The position numbers and the translations under genes were made by a program. This document shows, piece by piece, positions 9,713-17,272 of a stretch of DNA of 22,308 bases; the stretch's first letter is position 1, and every line of letters starts with the position of its first letter. The notes beneath the pieces are model-generated. The model was given only the letters and a program-made list of their open reading frames with translations. It was not told the DNA's origin and searched no databases. This stretch comes from Nemertoderma westbladi (Eukaryota; Xenacoelomorpha; Nemertodermatida; Nemertodermatidae): NCBI GenBank assembly GCA_032718475.1, contig JAUCBJ010001770.1, forward strand, positions 42,501 to 64,808, given 5' to 3'.

Positions 9713-12142
9713 TTATCGATCCTCACAGGGGAATATATTGCGAATGAGTTGTTCCACTGAAGGCCGTTTGGTTTGGTCGCGTTGCAGACAGACACGCGCC
9801 GTCTCTAGTACGCTGCTACTGCAATGTCCTTCGGGAAAAGCGATCGGTGCAGAGAGGATAGCCTTGGATCGTTGGTAGGCGTTCCCGATACTCTGGAAGG
9901 GGGTCTTCCCGAAGATCATGTAGTAGAGGATGATGCCAAGACTCCAGACGTCGGACTTACGGGAGATCCGAAGTTGGGCGCAGTCCTTGGGGTCTAGGGC
10001 CTCCGGGCTCATGTAACTTAGCGTCCCCGGTTGGCTCCACTTATATATACTAGTCATGTCTTTAGCCAAATTATTAGCGATACCGAAATCGATTAGTTTG
10101 AGTCGGCCGTTAACGAATAGAAAGTTCGCGGGTTTGAGATCGGTGTGGATGACACCCCGACTGTGGATGGCCGCGACGAGTTCCAGAATCTCGAGCCACA
10201 CTGAGCGGGCTCGGCAATTAATCCCGCAGTGTTTGGAGCGCAGGAAGTGGGCCAGATCGGTGCTGCCGCATTCCATAACAAGGAGTATACGATCGCTGGA
10301 TATATCGTAATCTATAACTTTTATCACTTTGCCGGTGTCTTGCAACTTACTGAGGGTATCGACCTCACTAATAAACAAGGCTTTGTTCTCATCATCCTCA
10401 TCTTTAAGATCGACGATTTTTAACGCGTAAATTTGTCGCCGATCGTCCAACACTTGGTAGACGTTGCTGGAACCGCCTTTCCCCAACAGTTTCAGTATCA
10501 TGTAAACGTGTCCGTTGAAGGCCACGCTGTCCATGGTGAATACATTGTGTCCGCTGGGCGATGCGATTATGGATTTACGTAGTTCCGGTTTAGCGCCCGG
10601 GTTATCTCTATGGTGGCTCCGGATTGCGTTGTCACAGGGTTCGTTCTCTTTATTTGTTGTGTCTCTGACGGCTAAGGGCCGGGTTCGGTACTGCACAACA
10701 TCGGTACAGGAAATCGCGGTAGCTTGTGGTCCGGTAGAATTTTTAAGTTCATGTTGATTGTCTGTTTGTCGGTCTATAACAGTCTGTTGATTGTCTGTTT
10801 GTCGGTCTATAACAGTCTGTTTATTGTCTGTTTGTCGGTCTATAACAGTCTGATGATTGTCTATTTGTCGGTTACTGACTGTCATTCTGTTCGTATCGTT
10901 AACTCTATATGATTCAGTACCGACGCCCCTCGATGGAGGGTGATCTACATCCTCTTTGCAACTGGTTAGCGTGCGAGTGTCAGTTTTATTTAAGCGATTC
11001 GGTTTCTCAGATATGATGGCTGTTTCTAGTCGATCGCAAAACGGAACTATTTCTGGGTGACAAGTTGTTTCAGTATCATTAGTGGGACCGGCTACCTGCA
11101 GCACACCGCTGTTTACGTCCATTCCTCCGCCTACCAAACCGGCACCGTTGTCCACTCCACCGCTGTCCACTCCATCGCTGTCAACTCCACCGCAGAACAC
11201 ACCCCCAAGGCTGTCCATTTCACCGTCCAATACGTCGGTCCCGCAACTCTGCGTCCTTTGCCGCGTTTTGCCGACAACGTCACCGAATCCCAACGCCTTG
11301 GGGGCGACGTTGCCTTGTATTGTGGGCTTCAGATTGGGGTGTTTGTGAACCGTAACGGGGCAGCGGTGTTTGGGTGGGTAGCGGCGATGGGAGTTGGGCC
11401 ATGGGGTGATGTCGCTACCACGGGAGCGGGAGGAGGCAATTAGGGATGCGTTTGGGGAGGAGCACGGGGGCATATGGGAGGAGCCCACCGGTAGGGTTTC
11501 ACGAGTCACCCACGTTTGCGTTCCCCTCGACTTCTCAGCGGAATCCCGTGGAGGAAAAATAAAACGTTCAAGAACGGGAACCCGCTGAGGCAGTCCTTCT
11601 GCGCTGGAGACAGGAGAGGAGCAACCCAATGCGTTGTCCTCTATTAGTTTAGTTATACTTCTCAGCGGGCTGACCCGGCAATCAGAGCCGCCAATTTCGG
11701 AGAGGGCGAGAGCTATCGCCTTCTTAGGTTGGGCCTCGTTGTCCAGACCTTTGAGCAGAATATCGCCGGCTTGCTGCTTGTGGCCTAGGGAGAGTTGAAA
11801 CATCGCGTAGTCTATATAGAACCCGGCGTCGGGTACTGGTTTCGTTAGACCCCACTCGTAGCTGCGTTCGGCCTCCTTGCATCGCGCGTGCGCGTGCTCG
11901 AAGCGCGCTTTTGACTGGAGTAGCTTGATCCCGTCCGCTGTGTCGACGACCTGGGAATTGAATAGAGCCGTACACCGTTGATACAAAGAGGAAATATCAT
12001 TGTAAACGGAATCGCGAGTTAACCCACGAGATTCAAGCTTCTGCTGAGTTTTCTTTATATAGCTGAGCCATTCCTTGAGACTGAGAGAATTGAGGTCGTC
12101 TTCTGCTGGAGATTTCGATTGTAAATCCGAACAAATTTCCAT
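9713..12142 (-). CDS. TTK: Dual-specificity spindle checkpoint kinase, Mps1/TTK family, intronless
   Basis: One uninterrupted 809-codon frame; the ATG at 12142 has a good context (A at -3, G at +4). TTK family proteins are kinetochore kinases that phosphorylate Knl1 to recruit Bub proteins and start the spindle assembly checkpoint. Residues about 50-165 form an N-terminal TPR-like helical region (EAERSYEWGL, YAMFQLSLG, LLKGL), as in Mps1. A long low-complexity linker follows. The kinase domain covers about residues 546-803: glycine loop GKGGSSNV (554-561), Lys575 in YALK, catalytic HTDLKPANF (Asp668, Asn673), IDFG (Asp685), SPE (712-714) and KSDVWSLG. The HxDLKPANF and IDFGIAN stretches are typical of TTK. 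All catalytic residues are present. Length is close to the human protein (857 residues). TTK genes are usually split by many introns, so the intact single-exon form is odd: an old retrogene, or intron loss. It is also more GC-rich than its flanks. Confidence 0.92.
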   Translation of the reverse strand: MEICSDLQSKSPAEDDLNSLSLKEWLSYIKKTQQKLESRGLTRDSVYNDISSLYQRCTALFNSQVVDTADGIKLLQSKARFEHAHARCKEAERSYEWGLTKPVPDAGFYIDYAMFQLSLGHKQQAGDILLKGLDNEAQPKKAIALALSEIGGSDCRVSPLRSITKLIEDNALGCSSPVSSAEGLPQRVPVLERFIFPPRDSAEKSRGTQTWVTRETLPVGSSHMPPCSSPNASLIASSRSRGSDITPWPNSHRRYPPKHRCPVTVHKHPNLKPTIQGNVAPKALGFGDVVGKTRQRTQSCGTDVLDGEMDSLGGVFCGGVDSDGVDSGGVDNGAGLVGGGMDVNSGVLQVAGPTNDTETTCHPEIVPFCDRLETAIISEKPNRLNKTDTRTLTSCKEDVDHPPSRGVGTESYRVNDTNRMTVSNRQIDNHQTVIDRQTDNKQTVIDRQTDNQQTVIDRQTDNQHELKNSTGPQATAISCTDVVQYRTRPLAVRDTTNKENEPCDNAIRSHHRDNPGAKPELRKSIIASPSGHNVFTMDSVAFNGHVYMILKLLGKGGSSNVYQVLDDRRQIYALKIVDLKDEDDENKALFISEVDTLSKLQDTGKVIKVIDYDISSDRILLVMECGSTDLAHFLRSKHCGINCRARSVWLEILELVAAIHSRGVIHTDLKPANFLFVNGRLKLIDFGIANNLAKDMTSIYKWSQPGTLSYMSPEALDPKDCAQLRISRKSDVWSLGIILYYMIFGKTPFQSIGNAYQRSKAILSAPIAFPEGHCSSSVLETARVCLQRDQTKRPSVEQLIRNIFPCEDR
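10754..10880 (-). repeat. 33-bp in-frame tandem repeat in the TTK linker
   Basis: Four near-identical 33-bp units (starting at 10754, 10787, 10820 and 10853 on the plus strand) encode an 11-residue repeat DRQTDNQQTVI in the disordered linker of the kinase. The last unit is more diverged. A second, shorter Gly/Val/Asp repeat (GVDSGGVDN type) lies at about 11120-11210. In-frame repeat expansion in linkers usually changes length without harming the domains. Confidence 0.9.
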
Positions 12143-12294
12143 TGTTCCCGGTATCGGCAGATCGGTATATTCTGATATTAGCTGATTGATTAGTCCAGTA
12201 CAGCAGTAGTCCTACTGCAGTACTACCCGTACCAGTACTGACTGTCCTACAATCCTACATTCAACATGTACGCTGGCAGGCTGGTACGGCAGTA

Positions 12295-12312
12295 CGGTAC
12301 GGTACCGTACCG
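12295..12312. repeat. 18-bp perfect palindrome CGGTACGGTACCGTACCG
   Basis: Perfectly self-complementary, about 150 bp upstream of the kinase ATG, in a stretch (12200-12330) dense with GTAC and CAGTAC motifs. Confidence 0.6.
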
Positions 12313-12385
12313 GTAGTGAAGTCTACCCGGTCTTGGTCTTCCAGTCTTCGGACATCTGGACATGGGTGCGGTTGCGGCACCACTG

Positions 12386-12714
12386 CTGCATTATAACGAC
12401 ACCCCCAGCACTGCATTTTACATTATAATTTGATAATAGACATGTGGCTGAAGGCAGGTTAGTTCTGTAGAAAAGGATCAGGGTACATAGGCATGATAGG
12501 CGAGTTAGTTAGCAGTTAGGGGAACCAAAACAATAAACGAAAGTTAACACGTAAACAAGATTATCTAGGCCTATATCAGTTCAGTAGCCTATACAGCTAT
12601 ATCAGTAGACAGTAGAGGCAGAGAGGCCCTACAGCCAGCCCTAAACCGGTATATAAGCAGATAAGTGCTGGGGCTGTGGCGCTGTGGGGTGGGTGGGGTG
12701 TCGTTATAATGCAG
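12386..12714. repeat. 20-bp inverted repeat pair bracketing 289 bp
   Basis: CTGCATTATAACGACACCCC at 12386-12405 is present as an exact reverse complement at 12695-12714. Similarity extends inward: CAGCACT follows directly on the left arm, and its counterpart is reached on the right arm after an extra stretch of about 20 bp. It could be the ends of a small degraded element, but no target duplication was found. Confidence 0.6.
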
Positions 12715-12904
12715 TAAGTGCCCATGGCTGCATGGGCTGATGGGTGCTTGCTTAGGCTAGATCAGTAGATCGTGGCGCGCCTTTGCCAGTTTGCTTTTTC
12801 AATCTGTAAATTACTGAATTCAGGAATTACTGAATTAGGCCAACCAATACTGCAATACACAATAATTCAGTCAGATAGTAAAACACAGAAAGGAAACAAG
12901 TGAT

Positions 12905-12965
12905 GTGATTGGCTGGTTGGAGAAAGCGGCTACCAAGCACAAGCAGCAACCAATCTGCCAATCAC
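12905..12965. promoter_or_regulatory. Inverted CCAAT-box cluster upstream of the TTK-like gene
   Basis: GTGATTGGCTGGTTGG (12905-12920) faces CAACCAATCTGCCAATCAC (12947-12965), an imperfect inverted repeat with four ATTGG/CCAAT-type cores. A TTTAAA- and GCGCGC-containing stretch follows at about 12983-13002. NF-Y binding to paired CCAAT boxes is a common feature of cell-cycle gene promoters. The distance of about 760 bp to the ATG would need a 5' untranslated exon or intron. Function is inference. Confidence 0.3.
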
Positions 12966-13120
12966 GTTATTCTGTTATTCATGTTTAAAAGAGCGCGCGA
13001 ATAAATCCCACCTGTCTGCCTGCTAGCTGTAATTGCTACAGTCTGACAGTCCGACATTTTTTATTGTGTTCTATCCTGTAAAAATAGCTTCACACGTCAC
13101 ACTCACACCTACTGTATCTG

Positions 13121-14592
13121 CTTTCATTTTACTTTACTTACCTGAACAGTTCGGATTTATGCCGGGAAAGTCCACAACAATGCCATTATCACAATTAATA
13201 AAACAAATTCACGAGAATCTATCCTCTCCTAAGAAGCTGTTTACAGGTTTACGCTGTTTATATTGACTTCCGCAAAGCATTCGATTCAGTACCCAGATCC
13301 AAGTTACTATTTAAACTCCGGTTTCATTTCAACATTAGGGGCAACCTTTATACGTTAATAAAATGCATTTTAAAGATTAACTACATACAAATCTTCGACG
13401 GCCGACGGCCTCAGAAAGTCGAAAATAGTCGAGCAAACACATGAAACACGGGGAGTTCTTCAGGGAGACAGTCTCAGCCCCCTGCTGTTTATTCTGTTCA
13501 TATTTGACATTGTCAGCCACATTAAACGTGTAATTTCCCACATCGGTAAGCTGATAATATTGCTCTTCGCCGACGATCTCTTGTTTTACGGAGACTCCTG
13601 GGAGGCAGTGCAGGCCGGGCTCGACGCGGTCGCAGTATGGTCGGCAAAAAACGGTCTCGACGTGAACCTAACGAAAACCAAAATCATGAAGTTCCGTCGT
13701 GGCGGTCGCCTCGCCAACGCCGACAAGTTCACGTACGACGGAAACCCGGTCGAGATTGTCAACTCTTACAAATATCTCGGCATCACCCTGCAGACGACAC
13801 TAAGTTTCTCGAAGCATGTAGCGGCAACTATGTGCAAAGCAGTAATGGCCATCCACTCAATTAACAAACCCGAACTGCTATCACTTACTACATCTATCAA
13901 ATTGTTCCAGATAAAGATTTTACCAATCGTCCTCTATGGTTGCAGGGAAATCTGGCCGTTCCTTACTGTAGCCAATATGATCGCAATCGACAAGATTAAA
14001 TCTACTTACTTAAAGAAAGCGCTTTGCCTACACAAGTCAACCCACAACCGGCTAGTCACTGCACTCTGTAATGAACGGACTCTCGTCGCAGACATCGTCT
14101 CCAAACTCCATCTTCCACTAACTGCAAACTATAATAGCTACAGGGACATCGTAGCTCTCAAAACCAGCGAAATCCCCACCGGTTTCTGGCAGTCGCTCGG
14201 GTTCACTGACCGCAGTTGGTGTGGCCCAAACCGTAGACAGCGGCACGTGACCACGCGCTTCAGCGTGCTCGGTTTTCACCACCGTATCAGCACGAACCGC
14301 TCCTTCCACGTCCCCATCAGCCCATAGACTCCTGCACCTGTAGTCTATGCGGACTCACGCACGGCTACAACGTACCACCTGCTAGACTGCCCACAGAATA
14401 CCGCCTCCCTCTCCAAATGGGCGAACTCTGCCGAATAGCCCCCCCCCCCCCCCCCCGACCAGTTTTTTACAATGAATTAATAATCCAATTTTATTTTTCT
14501 TAACTATATGAACCATACATTATACTACTATTTATTTTACTTGGAATTTTGTACTGTACATTGTGCCACACCAGGCGTTATTAATAATATAA
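13121..14592 (+). pseudogene. Decayed LINE reverse transcriptase fragment
   Basis: The reverse transcriptase of an APE-type non-LTR retrotransposon, broken by frameshifts and truncated at the 5' end. The PEQFGFMPGKST block lies at about 13140-13180 in one frame. The catalytic A block (YIDFRKAFDSVP, 13259-13300) is in a second frame. The B block (GVLQGDSLSPLLF) and the catalytic C block (FADDLLFYGDSW) lie in a third frame that stays open from about 13446 to 14327, through NSYKYLGITL and a long C-terminal thumb-like region. A CxLCGLTHG zinc-knuckle-like end (about 14335-14370) is in yet another frame. No endonuclease domain is seen. The AT-rich 14458-14592 is probably its 3' UTR, ending at TTATTAATAATAT. 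At least two frameshifts in the RT make it non-functional. It resembles the Jockey/CR1 assemblage, clade uncertain. Confidence 0.85.
14439..14456. repeat. Poly-C tract (18 bp)
   Basis: Run of 18 C directly after the last coding remnant of the LINE fragment, at the start of its likely 3' UTR. Confidence 0.9.
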
Positions 14593-14627
14593 ATTTTACT
14601 TTGTAGCGTTGACCGCGATGATATATC

Positions 14628-14673
14628 GCACTGCTGCGCCCGTGGGTTTTCATCTCTTCACTCAGTTAGCAAA
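14628..14673 (+). repeat. 46-bp dispersed direct repeat, copy 1
   Basis: GCTGCGCCCGTGGGTTTT, then ATCTCTTCA and GTTAGCAAA. A second copy lies 868 bp away at 15496-15542 in the same orientation with few differences. The two copies flank the Harbinger remnant. Confidence 0.8.
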
Positions 14674-14721
14674 TTGACAGTTTCTATTTTTGAACACAGT
14701 AAGTGCAGTAGTCAGTAGTAA

Positions 14722-14757
14722 ATACTGTACCAGTATAATATAATAATAAATAAATAT
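14722..14757 (+). repeat. Dispersed A/T-rich tail repeat, copy 1
   Basis: TACTGTACCAGTATAATA followed by TAATAATAAATAAATAT, matched almost exactly at 19931-19967. In both places it is preceded by GTAGTCAGT. The form suggests the 3' tail of a dispersed retroelement. Confidence 0.7.
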
Positions 14758-14765
14758 GAAATTGA

Positions 14766-15127
14766 AATGAACTACTGTAAACATTCAAAATTGCACCAGT
14801 TACTCGCTACACAGTACGTGACACTGTTGATTTGTCTACATTTATCCAGCTGGCAACAGTCAATTGCATCGACCCCGTTGCATAAAATCACAGGCTTAAG
14901 CAAACTTGTTGTAAAGCCGTTAAAGCATACCCTCGACCTGTTGAGTGTTCAATAAATGGCGATAGATCATTAGCTAATCGAATTATATTTGCACTTTCAA
15001 ACCCAAATAGACACTTTAATACAATATCGTCATATTTTTCCAATGGATTAAGTCTATCTCTAAAAACGCGCTCTCTCCGCAATGTTCTTCTACTCTCTAT
15101 AACCATAAAATTGAAATAAGAATTCAT
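14766..15127 (-). pseudogene. PIF/Harbinger (HARBI1-like) transposase fragment, broken
   Basis: The ATG at 15127 opens a frame whose product carries a Harbinger nuclease N-terminal region: RRERVFRDRLNPLEKYDD, then a helix pair, then GYALTALQQVCLSL. The frame stops at a TGA (14888-14890). Similarity continues in the same frame beyond it (FYATGSMQLTVASWI, VDKSTVSRTV), then meets a TAG, and fades near 14766. This is the start of the DDE nuclease family that includes vertebrate HARBI1; the family usually has about 350 residues, and here only about 120 remain, without the catalytic acidic residues. The first stop could come from a CGA arginine codon by a single C-to-T change. It is a dead fragment. 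An AG acceptor just upstream of the ATG (ATCATTAGCAG) leaves open that it was an exon. Confidence 0.75.
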
Positions 15128-15495
15128 GTTCTGCTAATGATAAAATTAACAGCAAACTTTTTCTTTACAGTAGGTTATACTGAGAGCACGAAATAATAAA
15201 ATTAGCCAATTAGAAGTCCTTACTAGGCTATCTTGATAGCTCCTGACCTATCTAGCAAATTCGAGTACGTACTACAGTAGGTAGTGCTAACTACTTTCAC
15301 CAAGTGCTTACTAGGTTAGTTACTTTACTTGCAACCACTTTTCAAGTGAGTACTAGAAAGGGTAGTTTCAACTAAGAATGTATACTTGAATGGTTTTATT
15401 GCAACTGAAAAATATTACTACCTAGTTAACACTAGGCTATCTAGTCTAAATTTTCTAGTTATGCACCTAGTTACTTTTCGTGCAATCGGGTCATA
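15128..15495. other. Spacer, possible Harbinger-associated non-coding DNA
   Basis: No coding sequence. The stretch 15200-15490 is full of short CTAG, GTAC and TTGCAA-type phrases, with GTGCAATCGGGTCA at about 15479-15493. It could be the 5' end of the Harbinger element, but no matching inverted end with a 3-bp duplication was found. Confidence 0.35.
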
Positions 15496-15542
15496 GCACA
15501 GCTGCGCCCGTGGGTTTTTATCTCTTCATTTTGTTAGCAAAT
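15496..15542 (+). repeat. 46-bp dispersed direct repeat, copy 2
   Basis: Second copy of the repeat at 14628-14673. It is cut directly by the (ATT)n-tailed 3' end of the minus-strand LINE, so the LINE appears to have inserted into this repeat. Confidence 0.75.
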
Positions 15543-16164
15543 AATAATAATAATATATATTTATATCGCGCCTTTAAGAATAAAAATATACTTGCAAGGC
15601 GCCAGCAATAACGATATGAAAGTCATTAAGGTATACACGAATACATAAATGAAGAAGAGTATACACAGAGAAGGTATACATAAATGATACTAAAAACAAA
15701 CCTTCAAACTAAAGAAGATAATGATATATTGTTGGTCGGTAATATAGTATAGACTCGGCGATATTTGCGATCAGTTATTACATAATAGAAAAACTCCTAC
15801 TCTCCCCTAATATCAGTTAAAATTTTGGTAAATCAGTTTAAAATATATTAAAATCCGCTAACCGGCATATTAAAATGTGTGTAAAATTACATAATTGACA
15901 CAGGTTAAAAGGAAATGTAAAATCGTATAGCGAGAAATAAACTGTAACAATTTTATTACTGTAACAATAATATCAGAAACGCGTTTACACTGATCTCTAT
16001 AAGCAGTTTGGTCAACAATAAGTTTAGATTTTTGATACTTCCTCTCTAATTGTCGCCGTTTTCTTTTCTCCTCTGCAATGTTATCGTTGTACCACTCTGA
16101 CTCGGGACGTCTTCGCACGGTTTTCCGCATTACCGGAGCATGTTTATTCATTATCATGGATAAT
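15540..16164 (-). pseudogene. Minus-strand LINE, 3' portion (linker after endonuclease, 3' tail)
   Basis: Right at the end of the target duplication the minus strand is open (16157 to 15870) and encodes the region that follows the endonuclease domain in L2/CR1-type elements: MNKHAPVMRKTVRRRPESEW, then YNDNIAEEKRKRRQLERKY and QTAYRDQC. The frame then enters non-coding sequence. The 3' end (15600 down to 15540) reads GGCGCGATATAAATATATATT followed by an (ATT)n tail, a common ending of such LINEs. The whole reverse transcriptase domain, normally several hundred residues, is missing between about 15960 and 15600, so the copy is internally deleted. It belongs with 17273-18482 across the inserted transposon. 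Confidence 0.8.
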
Positions 16165-16418
16165 GTGTCATTGACAAGTCCCTAAAAGGTGCCACCCTGC
16201 TCCATAGCGCGGGAAATTCAAATGATTGAAAGACATGTAATTTGTGCTGGAAAGGGTGGCAGATCAGATCTGCCACCTATTTATTGGCGGTAAATTCAAA
16301 TCTGTTTTAACGTTGAATACATGAATAGAGTAAGACTAAATGTAATTCATTGAATCAGAATAAATTATTTCTTAGCGGTTTAACTCACTCATCCGTTATT
16401 GTTGTTGTTTTATCTATT

Positions 16419-16487
16419 CTGGGACTTCGAGCAGCACGTGAACAACTAAGGTGACTGGTTAACTAGTCTGGGACTTCGAGCAAAATT
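16419..16487 (-). repeat. Inverted copy of the internal repeat in the long-TIR element
   Basis: CTGGGACTTCGAGCAGCACGTGAACAACTAA-like sequence (starting at 16419), then GACTGGTTAACTAGTCTGGGACTTCGAGCA: one and a half copies of the roughly 49-bp unit found at 16710-17015, in opposite orientation. Confidence 0.8.
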
Positions 16488-16709
16488 GCAAATTGAGGAG
16501 GGGGGTCGGTGGATTTGGCTTAACTTCTATCAGTAAAATGTAAAGAACATTTATTATTTGCTTGTATTAGTTATAATTACATCAGAACATTATAATTATA
16601 ACAATATAGCAGGGAACTGATATATATCGCAGGTAGGCCTACTGTAATAACAATAGGTGTATAATGCTTCTGCCTAATACTGCTATATCTGTCCCAGACA
16701 TGCTGACAT

Positions 16710-17015
16710 GTACCAGACTAGTTAACCAGTCATAGATTAGTTGTTTACGTGCTGCTCGAAGTCCCAGACTTGTTAACCAGACAGCATAGTTGTACACGTG
16801 CTGCTCGAAATCCCAGACTAGTTAACCAGTCAGCTTAGTTTTTCACGTGCTGCTCGAAGTCCCAGACTAGTTAACGTGCAGGTTTAGTTGTTCACGTGCT
16901 GCTCGGAGTCCCAGACTAGGTAACCAGCCAGTTTAGTTGTTCACGTGCTGCTCGAAGCCCCAGACAAGTTAACGTGCTGGTTTAGTTGTTCACGTGCTGC
17001 TCGAAGTCCCAGAAT
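16710..17015 (+). repeat. Tandem ~49-bp repeats with CACGTG inside the long-TIR element
   Basis: Six or more units of about 49 bp, each with CACGTGCTGCTCGAAGTCCC, AGACTAGTTAAC and a TTAGTTGTT segment; a few units are shortened. Most keep the CACGTG hexamer (one early unit has TACGTG). With the inverted copy on the left, this is a subterminal repeat array, often the transposase-binding part of such elements. Confidence 0.85.
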
Positions 17016-17272
17016 AGATAAATCAACAACGTTAACGGATGAGTGAGTTAAACCGATAATAAATAATTGAATTCAATGAATGAATTCAATGAATTACATT
17101 GGCAGATTGGTCTTACTCTATTCATGTATTCAATGTTAAAACAGATTTGAATTTACCGCCAATAAATAGGTGGCAGATCTGATCTGCCACCCTTTCCAGT
17201 ACAAATAACATGTCTTTCAATCATTTGAATTTCCCGCGCTATGGAGCAGGGTGGCACCTTTTAGGGACTTGT

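Larger units (their letters stand above)
12143..13120. other. Upstream region of the TTK-like gene
   Basis: No coding sequence is supported. It holds an 18-bp perfect palindrome at 12295-12312, a 20-bp inverted repeat pair at 12386-12405 and 12695-12714, CCAAT-type inverted repeats at 12905-12920 and 12947-12965, and a GCGCGC-containing stretch near 12990-13000. Promoter elements of the kinase gene may lie here; none can be fixed by sequence alone. Confidence 0.5.

Noticed and set aside
10056-11588. Plus-strand frames across the kinase gene
   Set aside because: All lie antisense to an intact 809-codon kinase with clear motifs; they carry no recognised domain.
15540-15600. The 13121-14592 RT fragment and the minus-strand endonuclease LINE as one element
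   Set aside because: They are on opposite strands, each has its own 3' end, and they are separated by the Harbinger remnant.
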